Source of the DNA: Actinomycetes bacterium
GTDB lineage: Bacteria > Actinomycetota > Actinomycetes > Nanopelagicales > Nanopelagicaceae
Assembly (NCBI GenBank): GCA_025363635.1
Contig: JANYDL010000102.1
Location: 1 to 63,627 of the forward strand
Direction: 5' to 3'
DNA length: 63,627 bases
This document shows positions 44,899 through 53,033 of this stretch, in pieces. The translations under genes and the position numbers were made by a program. The notes beneath the pieces are model-generated. The model worked only from the letters and a program-made list of their open reading frames with translations, made no database searches and was not told the origin of the DNA. Position 1 is the first letter of the stretch. Each line of letters opens with the position of its first letter.

Positions 44899-44983
44899 CT
44901 CTTAGTCATCGTTTCGGGGTTCTAAAATTTGTCCGTCAACGTAACAGGTTTTGCAAAATGAATTATGAGCAGCGCGACTCCAA

Positions 44984-45484
44984 CTAAGATGGGTTCTGTG
45001 TCTCCCAAATTTCAAACGCCCAAAAGTCAATGTCGTCAAGATTAAAAACGTTCATGGAGTTTGTTGCCAATATGTCCGATATCTGCGCTCGATGTTCGGA
45101 TGAATGATGAACGGCTTGCGCGAGAATTGTTGAAGTCAAAAATTCGGCCTGATTACCGAGTCTTTTAAAACTATGCGGTTGTTCGGGAGAATCGATGAGG
45201 GCGAGCAATTGTGCCTCTCGAGATTTAAACAATTCAGAGAGATCAGAAATACCAGATGCTGCCGAAGGCACTGCAATATCTCCTGGCGCAGTTTCATGTT
45301 GAAGCCTGGAAATCAATCGACCTTCTGCAGTCACAATGTGGTGAACGATTCCGCCCACTGTCCAGTCAGGGTTCCAGGCTGAGAAATTGATCGCCTCATC
45401 CGGCAATCGACCAAGTACCTCAAGCATCTGAGAATTAGCCCAAGCCATATGCCGAAATATTCTCTTTGTTATTTCGTTAGTCAT
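44984..45484 (-). CDS. DinB/YfiT-like putative metalloenzyme
   Basis: 166-residue four-helix DinB fold with the three-histidine metal site: a first histidine in GGIVHHIVTAE (about 45-55) and the later HHSSEHRAQI. In mycothiol-making actinobacteria such proteins can be thiol S-transferases, which would fit the mshB gene at 15564, but the substrate is unknown. Convergent with the phospho-sugar mutase, with 85 bases between; I see no clear terminator there. Confidence 0.82.
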   Translation of the reverse strand: MTNEITKRIFRHMAWANSQMLEVLGRLPDEAINFSAWNPDWTVGGIVHHIVTAEGRLISRLQHETAPGDIAVPSAASGISDLSELFKSREAQLLALIDSPEQPHSFKRLGNQAEFLTSTILAQAVHHSSEHRAQISDILATNSMNVFNLDDIDFWAFEIWETQNPS

Positions 45485-45539
45485 GCACCCAAGACCTTTA
45501 TCTTTGATCTATTTACTAAACTGCACAATCTGCCGCTTA

Positions 45540-46487
45540 TCACCAATTGGAATCCACAGTTGACAGCCACAATTGCCGAATTGCTTCGACATCTAAATCA
45601 AGGGCCACGTCGACATTGGCAGAATCTGCAAGTCGAAGCGGTTCAATATCCAATTCCAGCGGTGGCCTGCGATCACATATAGTTTGTCCTCGAGCCGGGC
45701 CTGATGATGTGTCCACAACGACGTCAAACTTTTTGTATGTAATTAACTCTGGAGCCACAACGGCGATCACTGCTCCGGCATCTCCAATGGTTACAGGCGA
45801 TCCGATTCTTTCGATGAAGGCAGCAATAAGCGAACCTGCAAAAACGCCAGATGGATCGCTAGATTTTTTCAATCGCTCAGCTTCTCCAGATGTGATACCC
45901 GGACGCATGAAGACATCTAGCCCATACATCGTGATGGGTACGCCACTTTGAAAAACTATCGCTGCCGCTTCGGGATCATGCCAAATATTGAACTCTGCTG
46001 CTGGGGTTGCATTGCCCGCTGAAGCCGAACCGCCCATCAAGGTGATTCCCTTTAATTTCTTCGCCGTTTCGGGAAATGCTCTTAAAAAGAGAGCAATATT
46101 TGTGAGAGGTGCAAGTGGGATAAGGGTCACAGGCGTCGCTGAGTTCTCAATTAAGTCTCTGATGAGTTCAACTGCACTCCTGCCATCAACTTTGCGAGCC
46201 GATGGAGGCAGGCCAAGATCTCCCATCCCGTCGGCGCCATGCACATATTCTGCATAATGAGATTTACCAAGGAGCGGACGGACAGCTCCGCGCGCAACAG
46301 GTACATCTCCCACTCCCGCTGCATCAAGAACAAGAAGAGTATTGGTGACAACTTGGTCTACGTTGGTATTTCCATCCACGCATGTAACACCTAGAAGGTT
46401 CAAATCCGGATGCCGAGCGGCAAAAAGTATCGCGTATGCATCATCAATACCTGTATCGACATCCAAAATTACGGGGGTGCGAGTCAT
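45540..46487 (-). CDS. Inosine-uridine preferring nucleoside hydrolase
   Basis: 315 residues. Calcium-binding DVDTGIDDA at 9-17 and later EFNIWHDPEAA define the family, which hydrolyses ribonucleosides to base and ribose. Ribose would be phosphorylated by the divergent ribokinase. ATG at 46487 with TAGACT seven bases upstream. Confidence 0.92.
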   Translation of the reverse strand: MTRTPVILDVDTGIDDAYAILFAARHPDLNLLGVTCVDGNTNVDQVVTNTLLVLDAAGVGDVPVARGAVRPLLGKSHYAEYVHGADGMGDLGLPPSARKVDGRSAVELIRDLIENSATPVTLIPLAPLTNIALFLRAFPETAKKLKGITLMGGSASAGNATPAAEFNIWHDPEAAAIVFQSGVPITMYGLDVFMRPGITSGEAERLKKSSDPSGVFAGSLIAAFIERIGSPVTIGDAGAVIAVVAPELITYKKFDVVVDTSSGPARGQTICDRRPPLELDIEPLRLADSANVDVALDLDVEAIRQLWLSTVDSNW

Positions 46488-46494
46488 GCGGTGG

Positions 46495-46500
46495 AGTCTA
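46495..46500 (-). promoter_or_regulatory. -10 box TAGACT of a predicted leaderless transcript (nucleoside hydrolase)
   Basis: Minus-strand TAGACT ends seven bases before the ATG at 46487. Confidence 0.5.
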
Positions 46501-46519
46501 GGTTAAAAGATCCCTTTCC

Positions 46520-46542
46520 TCTAACACGCTCGCCTCGTTAGA
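46520..46542. promoter_or_regulatory. Inverted repeat between nucleoside hydrolase and ribokinase
   Basis: TCTAAC (46520-46525) and GTTAGA (46537-46542) form a dyad with 11 bases between arms in the 65-base divergent region. The right arm overlaps the ribokinase -10 box. Candidate operator. Confidence 0.4.
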
Positions 46543-46544
46543 CT
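46539..46544 (+). promoter_or_regulatory. -10 box TAGACT of a predicted (near-)leaderless transcript (rbsK)
   Basis: TAGACT ends eight bases before the rbsK ATG at 46553. Confidence 0.45.
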
Positions 46545-46552
46545 TCTCGAAT

Positions 46553-47485
46553 ATGAATACCTCAACTCGCGATTCATGCATAGCGGTCATCGGCAGTTCA
46601 ATGATGGATCTAACTTGTTATGCAAAAGCGATACCGGGGCCAGGCGAGACCGCTTTCGGAGACTTATTTACCACAGGCTTCGGTGGCAAGGGAGCGAACC
46701 AAGCAGTGATGGCTCAACGGGCGGGTGCACAGGTATTTGTGGTTGGCAAAGTTGGCGATGATCTTTTTGGAAAGTCAATACGAGAAAATTTTGAAGCTCA
46801 AGGGATCGTTACCAATTTTCTTGAGAGTTCTTCACTGCCGACAGGAGTGGCGCACATTTGGGTGGATTCCAGTGGTGAGAATCGAATCATCATTGTGCCT
46901 GGTGCTAACCACGAGATCGACCCATCTGTTGCGGCTGGAGCCATCGCAGATATATCAAATGCCAAAATTGTCATAGGCCAGTGTGAGTTAAAACAAGAAG
47001 TAACCCTCGCGGCATTTCGCGCTGCAAAGCGCAATGGGGCGACGACGATCTTGAATCCTGCCCCCTACCAACCGCTCTCTGCAGAATTGCTCTCCCTCAC
47101 AGATTGGCTTGTCCCGAATGAGGTCGAGTTCTCACAAATCCATCTCAAAAATCTTTTGCCAACCAGTGATGAAGTCATCGCATCACTTCGTCCTGGTCAA
47201 AACATTGTTGTGACACTTGGTTCTGAAGGTGCGGCAGTGGTCAATGCAACAGGCGCGGTCACGCGAGTATCGGCACCAAAAGTAACTGCAGTAGATTCCA
47301 CCGGTGCCGGAGACTGCTTTATCGGAACATTCGCTTCCTCCCTACTTATGGGACATGATCCGATCACTGCAGTACGTCTTGGATGCGAAGCCGCGTCCAT
47401 CAGCGTCACTCGCAAAGGTGCCCAATCCTCCTACCCATCGAAGGATGAGATGGGCGAGTTAATCAATAAGGTGATCTCATCATGA
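46553..47485 (+). CDS. rbsK: Ribokinase (PfkB family)
   Basis: 310 residues. N-terminal PfkB signature GFGGKGANQAVMAQRAGA (about 44-61) and C-terminal VDSTGAGDCFIGTF (catalytic aspartate in GAGD). Phosphorylates ribose, probably from the nucleoside hydrolase encoded divergently. The end overlaps deoC (ATGA), starting the rbsK-deoC-ALDH-ALDH operon. A deoxyribokinase activity cannot be excluded. Confidence 0.9.
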   Translation: MNTSTRDSCIAVIGSSMMDLTCYAKAIPGPGETAFGDLFTTGFGGKGANQAVMAQRAGAQVFVVGKVGDDLFGKSIRENFEAQGIVTNFLESSSLPTGVAHIWVDSSGENRIIIVPGANHEIDPSVAAGAIADISNAKIVIGQCELKQEVTLAAFRAAKRNGATTILNPAPYQPLSAELLSLTDWLVPNEVEFSQIHLKNLLPTSDEVIASLRPGQNIVVTLGSEGAAVVNATGAVTRVSAPKVTAVDSTGAGDCFIGTFASSLLMGHDPITAVRLGCEAASISVTRKGAQSSYPSKDEMGELINKVISS

Positions 47486-48429
47486 ATCAAAACACCGTGG
47501 TCGATGGCAGCGAAAAGTCGCTCCTAAATTTTCTTGGAAACCTGTCAGGTGTTGATCAAACCGGAGCGAATGCCCGCGCAGCAATGTTAGGGACTCGAAG
47601 TATCAAGACCTCGTCCAAAGCAAAAGCCATTGACCTTGCAATCTCGATGGTGGACCTCACAACTCTCGAGGGAGCAGATACACCGGAAAAAGTTCGCGCT
47701 TTATGCAGCAAAGCTGTGCGTCCTGATCCAAGCGATCCCACGGTGCCGAGTGCGGGAGCAATTTGCGTCTACAACGACATGGTTGGCATCGCCCGAAATC
47801 ATTTGGATTCGATCGGAGGATCTCATATTCCTGTGGCGGCAGTCGCTACCGCTTTTCCAGCGGGTCGCGCTTCTATGGAAGTGAAACTGCAAGATACAAC
47901 GGATGCACTTGCTGCCGGAGCTGGCGAGATTGATATGGTCATTGATCGAGGCGCATTTCTATCAGGTCGATATATGAAGGTCTTCTCCGAAATTCAACAG
48001 ATACGAGCTCTTTGCGCGCATAATGCGCACCTCAAGGTCATCTTGGAAACGGGCGAACTCACGACCTATGACAATGTACGAAAAGCTTCATTCCTAGCAA
48101 TGCTTGCAGGTGCCGATTTTATCAAAACTTCCACGGGCAAAATTTCGCCCGCGGCTACTCCCCCCGTGGTTTTAGTCATGCTCGAAGCAGTTCGCGATTT
48201 TCATACAATGACTGGCGTGAGAATTGGCGTTAAGCCCGCGGGTGGAATTCGTAATACCAAAGATGCAATCAAACAACTTGTTTTAGTAAATGAGACAGCG
48301 GGGCCAGAATGGCTCACTCCAACTCTTTTTCGAATTGGGGCTAGCGCCTTACTGAACGACCTACTCATGCAACGCATGAAATTGCGTGATGGCTTTTATC
48401 CAAGTCCTACCTACGTGACGATCGATTAA
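47482..48429 (+). CDS. deoC: Deoxyribose-phosphate aldolase DeoC
   Basis: 315 residues, the long DeoC form. Cleaves deoxyribose-5-phosphate to acetaldehyde and glyceraldehyde-3-phosphate. Schiff-base lysine in DFIKTSTGK, second active-site lysine in IGVKPAGGIR, and VILETGEL are visible. Coupled to rbsK; followed after 10 bases by the ALDH pair, which would remove acetaldehyde. Confidence 0.94.
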   Translation: MNQNTVVDGSEKSLLNFLGNLSGVDQTGANARAAMLGTRSIKTSSKAKAIDLAISMVDLTTLEGADTPEKVRALCSKAVRPDPSDPTVPSAGAICVYNDMVGIARNHLDSIGGSHIPVAAVATAFPAGRASMEVKLQDTTDALAAGAGEIDMVIDRGAFLSGRYMKVFSEIQQIRALCAHNAHLKVILETGELTTYDNVRKASFLAMLAGADFIKTSTGKISPAATPPVVLVMLEAVRDFHTMTGVRIGVKPAGGIRNTKDAIKQLVLVNETAGPEWLTPTLFRIGASALLNDLLMQRMKLRDGFYPSPTYVTID

Positions 48430-48439
48430 GCGGGAGAAA

Positions 48440-49891
48440 ATGACAACCTTCGATTACGCCCCAGCGCTTGAATCACGATCAATAGTCACCATAGACCCTT
48501 CGTACGGACACTTTGTCAATGGTAGGTTCATCGAAGGCAAGAATCATTTTGCCTCAATCAACCCCTCTAACGAAGAAGTACTTAGCCAAATCGCTCTTGC
48601 AGGATCCGCGGATGTTGATCTCGCTGTAAAAGCAGCCAGAGGGGCATATGAAATCACCTGGTCGGTGATGCCAGGCAGGGAACGTGGAAAGTATCTCTAT
48701 CGAATCGCGCGAATTATGCAAGAACGCGCGCGTGAATTTGCGGTTCTGGAGACCCTCGACAATGGCAAGCCAATCAGAGAATCACGCGATATCGATATTC
48801 CATTAGCAGCGGCACATTTCTTTTACCACGCAGGGTGGGCTGACAAACTCGATTACGTCGGCCTTGGACAATCTCCCCGTCCACATGGAGTCGCGGGTCA
48901 GATCATTCCCTGGAACTTCCCTCTCTTGATGCTGGCGTGGAAAGTAGCCCCTGCGCTGGCAGCAGGTAATACCGTTGTACTCAAACCAGCAGAGTCAACA
49001 TCACTCACTGCGCTCCTTTTTGCCCAGGTATGCCAACAGGCCGAACTTCCCGCAGGCGTGGTCAACATCATTACCGGCAATGGGAGTACTGGAGCACTCT
49101 TAGTGGATCACCCTGGCGTGGATAAAATCGCATTCACTGGCTCAACCGAAGTCGGTAAAGCTATAGCCCGTGCAATTGCACCAACCAAGAAAAAAGCAAC
49201 GTTGGAATTGGGTGGGAAAGCTGCAAATATTATTTTTGATGATGCCCCGATAGATGAAGCGGTCGAGGGCATCGTCAATGGAATCTTTTTTAACCAAGGT
49301 CACGTATGTTGTGCCGGATCCAGACTCCTTCTCCAAGAAAATATCGCGGAGCAGACAATTGAGGCGTTGAAAGTAAGAATGGCAAAAATACGAGTCGGAA
49401 ATCCTCTCGACAAGAACACTGATCTTGGAGCAATTAATTCTGCAGAACAGCTGAGCAAAATTGAATCGCTTTCCGCCTCAGGCGATGATGAAGGGGTTCA
49501 TCGCTGGAGTCCACCGTGCGAACTACCCGCAAAGGGATATTGGTTTCCTCCCACAATTTTTACGGGCGTTACTCAAGCCAATCGAATTGCACGAGAAGAA
49601 ATATTTGGTCCCGTACTTTCCATCTTGACATTTCGAACCCCCGCAGAGGCGATCGAAAAGGCGAATAACACGCCATATGGACTCTCGGCTGGAATTTGGA
49701 GTGAGAAAGGCTCGCGCATTCTGTGGGCCGCTCAACAATTACGAGCTGGTGTTATTTGGGCAAATACCTTTAATAAGTTCGACCCCGCTAGCCCTTTTGG
49801 TGGCTACAAAGAATCCGGATGGGGACGAGAAGGTGGTCGTCACGGCCTCTCTGCCTACCTTTTGAGTAATGAAAACGGTGAAGAAAAATGA
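48440..49891 (+). CDS. Aldehyde dehydrogenase, catalytic partner (ALDH16-like N-terminal half)
   Basis: 483 residues, complete ALDH. PWNF at 157-160, cofactor lysine K182 (VVLKPAE), general base E256 (LELGGK) and catalytic C290 in NQGHVCCAGSR. Coming after deoC, it likely oxidises acetaldehyde. GGGAG lies just upstream of the ATG. It overlaps the next gene (ATGA), which encodes a second ALDH-like domain; together (about 765 residues) they look like a split ALDH16. Confidence 0.9.
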   Translation: MTTFDYAPALESRSIVTIDPSYGHFVNGRFIEGKNHFASINPSNEEVLSQIALAGSADVDLAVKAARGAYEITWSVMPGRERGKYLYRIARIMQERAREFAVLETLDNGKPIRESRDIDIPLAAAHFFYHAGWADKLDYVGLGQSPRPHGVAGQIIPWNFPLLMLAWKVAPALAAGNTVVLKPAESTSLTALLFAQVCQQAELPAGVVNIITGNGSTGALLVDHPGVDKIAFTGSTEVGKAIARAIAPTKKKATLELGGKAANIIFDDAPIDEAVEGIVNGIFFNQGHVCCAGSRLLLQENIAEQTIEALKVRMAKIRVGNPLDKNTDLGAINSAEQLSKIESLSASGDDEGVHRWSPPCELPAKGYWFPPTIFTGVTQANRIAREEIFGPVLSILTFRTPAEAIEKANNTPYGLSAGIWSEKGSRILWAAQQLRAGVIWANTFNKFDPASPFGGYKESGWGREGGRHGLSAYLLSNENGEEK

Positions 49892-50736
49892 GCGAGCGTA
49901 TTGAAGTAAAAAAGACCTACAAATTGTTCATTGGTGGCGCTTTCCCGCGGAGTGAATCAGGACGGACCTATGAAATCTTTGCACCAGACGGATCATTCAT
50001 CGCCAATCCTTCCCTCGCCTCTCGAAAGGATTTACGCGACGCCGTCGTGGCCGCTCGAGCCGCACACGCCGGCTGGACAGCGGCAACTGCCTACAACCGA
50101 GGGCAGATTCTCTATCGCATTGCGGAAATGCTTGAAGGTCGAGCCGACCAATTCGCAAGAGAAATAGCTTCTCTTGAGGGCATAAATGAGCAAGATGCCT
50201 TACAGGAAGTCCACTCAGCGATAGATCAATGGGTTTGGTATGCGGGTTGGAGTGACAAACTCTCTTCCATTGCGGGTTCAACAAATCAAGTATCTGGACC
50301 TTTCTACAATTTTACGATTCCAGAAGCTATGGGAGTGGTAGCGGCAATCGCCCCCGAATCTCCAAGCCTTCTTGGTCTCGTGAATGCGATAGCCCCCATC
50401 ATCGTTTCGGGAAACACAACAATTGTTTTAGCAAGCACTCGCTCTCCCTTGCCCGCAATTACATTTGCAGAGGTGCTTGCAACCAGCGATCTCCCTCATG
50501 GAGTAATTAATATTCTGACTGGCAATAAATCAGAACTCACACCCTGGTTTGCTTCGCATATGGACATCAATGGTCTTGATATTTCGGGTCTTGAAGATTC
50601 ACAGATGGTTAATGATGTAAAGATCGCTGGCGCAGACAATCTCAAAAGAATCCACTCATTTCATGAGAGCGCAAGTCCTCAACGAATTCTCTCCTTCATG
50701 GAAGCCAAAACCATCTGGCACCCCATCGGAATTTAG
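49888..50736 (+). CDS. Truncated non-catalytic aldehyde dehydrogenase-like subunit
   Basis: 282 residues, ALDH N-terminal fold only. It aligns with its neighbour from the start (YKLFIGGAFPRSESGRTYE), but PWNF becomes PESP (156-159), the cofactor lysine position K182 is alanine (VLAS), and the regions with catalytic Glu and Cys are missing; it ends with a typical ALDH tail SFMEAKTIWHPIG after an internal loss. Such a pseudo-ALDH following a full ALDH is the domain plan of ALDH16 proteins. ATGA-coupled to its partner, so a heteromeric enzyme is likely. Confidence 0.82.
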   Translation: MSERIEVKKTYKLFIGGAFPRSESGRTYEIFAPDGSFIANPSLASRKDLRDAVVAARAAHAGWTAATAYNRGQILYRIAEMLEGRADQFAREIASLEGINEQDALQEVHSAIDQWVWYAGWSDKLSSIAGSTNQVSGPFYNFTIPEAMGVVAAIAPESPSLLGLVNAIAPIIVSGNTTIVLASTRSPLPAITFAEVLATSDLPHGVINILTGNKSELTPWFASHMDINGLDISGLEDSQMVNDVKIAGADNLKRIHSFHESASPQRILSFMEAKTIWHPIGI

Positions 50737-51920
50737 TGTGCCCTGATCTCAATCTTTTCATAACCTCTGAGAACGAAGGTCGGACGTCTAACTGGCTCGG
50801 ATGCCAATTCCAATGCAGGAAAACGTTCGCATAGCGCTGGCAATGAAATACCCATCTCTAGACGTGCAAGTGGGCCACCTAAACAAAAATGAATTCCTGC
50901 TCCAAAACCGATATGTGGATTTGGATCGCGAGTTAAATCCATTTCATCGGCACGAACAAATATTTCTTCATCTCTATTCGCTGATCCGATGAGGGCAGCG
51001 ATCTTCTGTCCTGCTTGAATGCCAACTCCACCAATTTCCGTATCTTCGGTCGCAGTTCTCTCAAACATTTGGAGGGGAGCATCAAAGCGGAGAAACTCCT
51101 CGATCGCGGTCACAGCAATTTCTCGCGGCTTCGTCCGCAAGAGATTCGCTTGCTCAGGCCGCTTCAACGCAGAGACCATCCCATTTCCGAATGCATTAAC
51201 GCTTGCTTCATGGCCCGCGTTGAGAAGCAGAACGCACGTAGCAATAAGTTCTTGCGCATTGAGCTTCTCACCATTTTCCTCTACCGCCGCTAAATCACTT
51301 ATTAAGTCGACACCAGGAGTAATTTTGCGAGCCTCCATGAGCCCGCGCACATATTCTGCAAACTCTCTTGCCGCGGCCTTCGCTTCTTCTTGGTGATGTA
51401 AGGGAGGATTGACTTCATACATCTTCACGATGGATTGAGACCAAGGCCTGAGGAGATGTTCGTCCGAGGTAGGAAATCCCAAAAGAGCGGCAATCACTTT
51501 CACAGGCAAAGGTTCGGCAAAATCAGCAATCAGATCAAAGGTCAACCCCGATTTCACTTTCTTATCGATCGCGTCGAGAAGTTGCTTCGTCAGCCGTTCA
51601 ATATCGGGACGTAACGCCTCGATTTTTTGTCGGTTGAATGCCTTCGCAACTAGACCACGAAGCCGTGTGTGCTTAGGAGGCTCGCTGTCCAACAGAGAAT
51701 CTGAGTGGAGCCAATTAAAGGTTTCCCATTCAAATTCAGGCGTTCGAGGATTGTATATGCGTCCTAATGATTTATTTCGAAATACAGCATTTGCATCTCC
51801 ATGATTAGGCGCAAGGAACATGTTGAGTTCATCATCCCAAACAGGTTTGCCATTCTGACGTAACTGCTTCAGGAGCGAATACGGATCTTCTAAAAATGCA
51901 GGCGTGGAAAACTTGCTCAT
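50733..51920 (-). CDS. Cytochrome P450
   Basis: 395-residue soluble bacterial P450. Heme ligand C346 in FGAGIHFCLGG, ExxR in EEFLR, and I-helix oxygen-activation motif AGHEAS (Ser replaces the usual Thr). Start ATG at 51920 overlaps the add stop (ATGA), so it is the last gene of the nucleoside uptake operon. No dedicated ferredoxin or reductase lies beside it. Substrate unknown; context points to a nucleoside, nucleobase or methylated derivative, which is inference. Ends tail-to-tail with the ALDH-like gene, overlapping four bases. Confidence 0.92.
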   Translation of the reverse strand: MSKFSTPAFLEDPYSLLKQLRQNGKPVWDDELNMFLAPNHGDANAVFRNKSLGRIYNPRTPEFEWETFNWLHSDSLLDSEPPKHTRLRGLVAKAFNRQKIEALRPDIERLTKQLLDAIDKKVKSGLTFDLIADFAEPLPVKVIAALLGFPTSDEHLLRPWSQSIVKMYEVNPPLHHQEEAKAAAREFAEYVRGLMEARKITPGVDLISDLAAVEENGEKLNAQELIATCVLLLNAGHEASVNAFGNGMVSALKRPEQANLLRTKPREIAVTAIEEFLRFDAPLQMFERTATEDTEIGGVGIQAGQKIAALIGSANRDEEIFVRADEMDLTRDPNPHIGFGAGIHFCLGGPLARLEMGISLPALCERFPALELASEPVRRPTFVLRGYEKIEIRAH

Positions 51921-53014
51921 CTCTCGGATGCGATCGCGGCGTACCCTGGCTTGATCACTTGCTCGATAATAACCAAGCGTTCTGGGTAGGGAATGAATGC
52001 GCTCTTCATCGCGTTAATCGTCACTCTCTGAAGCTCCGCCAAATCCCACTTAAAGGCTTTAACAACTTGTTCCATTTCCTGCGACATTGAAGTCTGACTC
52101 ATCAAACGATTGTCGGTATTCAAAGTGACTCGAAATCTCAATTTAGTTAAAATTCCTATGGGATGCTCCCCAATATTTTTTGCGGCACCTGTTTGAAGGT
52201 TAGAAGTCGGACATAGCTCAAGAGGTATACGACGGTCGCGCACATAGGAGGCAAGTAAGCCAAGTTTTGGCGTCAAGCCGCTCATATCAATATCATCAAT
52301 AATACGAACCCCATGACCCAGGCGCTCTGCTCCGCAAAGTTGGATAGCCTCCCAAATTGAAGGAAGCCCGTACGCTTCGCCAGCATGAATTGTGAAATGG
52401 GCATTTTCATGACGAAGATAGTCAAAGGAATTCTTCTGCACGCTAGGTGGGAAACCATCTTCGGGGCCCGCGATATCAAAACCTACAACGCCTTTGTTGC
52501 GATATTTCACTACCAATTCAGCGACTTCTTGTGACCGATTATTTTGACGCATTCCACACAATAGAGATTCCACTCGAATGTGCAGTCCTTCAGAGTCGGC
52601 TTGAGCCTCGCCTTGCCGATAACCCTCGAGCGTCGCTTCGATGACATCGGAAAGTGAAAGCCCTTGCTCTGTGAATAACTCTGGAGCCCCACGAACTTCC
52701 GCGTACACAACCCCGTCACGAGCCAGATCAAGAGCACATTCGCGCGCAACTCGAATAATATTCTCGCGCGTCTGCATCACCGCAATCGTGTGACTAAAAG
52801 TTTCTAAATAGCGAACTAAGGAACCCGAGTCGCAGGCCTCCCGAAACCACGTCGCCAACTCCGTAGCGTTATGGGTAGGTAATTTTTCGTATCCAATTTC
52901 TTGTGCAATATCGATGATAGTTTGCGGGCGAAGACCACCGTCGAGATGATCATGCAAAAGAACCTTTGGGGCTTTTCTTATTTGATCTTTGGTTGGGATG
53001 CTATTCAAACTCAC
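51917..53014 (-). CDS. add: Adenosine deaminase
   Basis: 365 residues. Deaminates adenosine to inosine. Zinc and catalytic motifs: HDHLDG near the N-terminus, HAGE, SNLQTGA, and LNTDN, where the second residue of the usual Asp-Asp pair is Asn, as in other actinobacterial Add proteins. GTG at 53014 has AGGAA upstream; a longer frame would overlap deoA. Coupled to the P450 downstream. Confidence 0.92.
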   Translation of the reverse strand: MSLNSIPTKDQIRKAPKVLLHDHLDGGLRPQTIIDIAQEIGYEKLPTHNATELATWFREACDSGSLVRYLETFSHTIAVMQTRENIIRVARECALDLARDGVVYAEVRGAPELFTEQGLSLSDVIEATLEGYRQGEAQADSEGLHIRVESLLCGMRQNNRSQEVAELVVKYRNKGVVGFDIAGPEDGFPPSVQKNSFDYLRHENAHFTIHAGEAYGLPSIWEAIQLCGAERLGHGVRIIDDIDMSGLTPKLGLLASYVRDRRIPLELCPTSNLQTGAAKNIGEHPIGILTKLRFRVTLNTDNRLMSQTSMSQEMEQVVKAFKWDLAELQRVTINAMKSAFIPYPERLVIIEQVIKPGYAAIASER

Positions 53015-53033
53015 AACATTTCCTAACTCTCCG

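Noticed and set aside
44899-44983. Possible terminator or small RNA between the phospho-sugar mutase and DinB genes
   Set aside because: No stem of useful length and no T-run on either strand.
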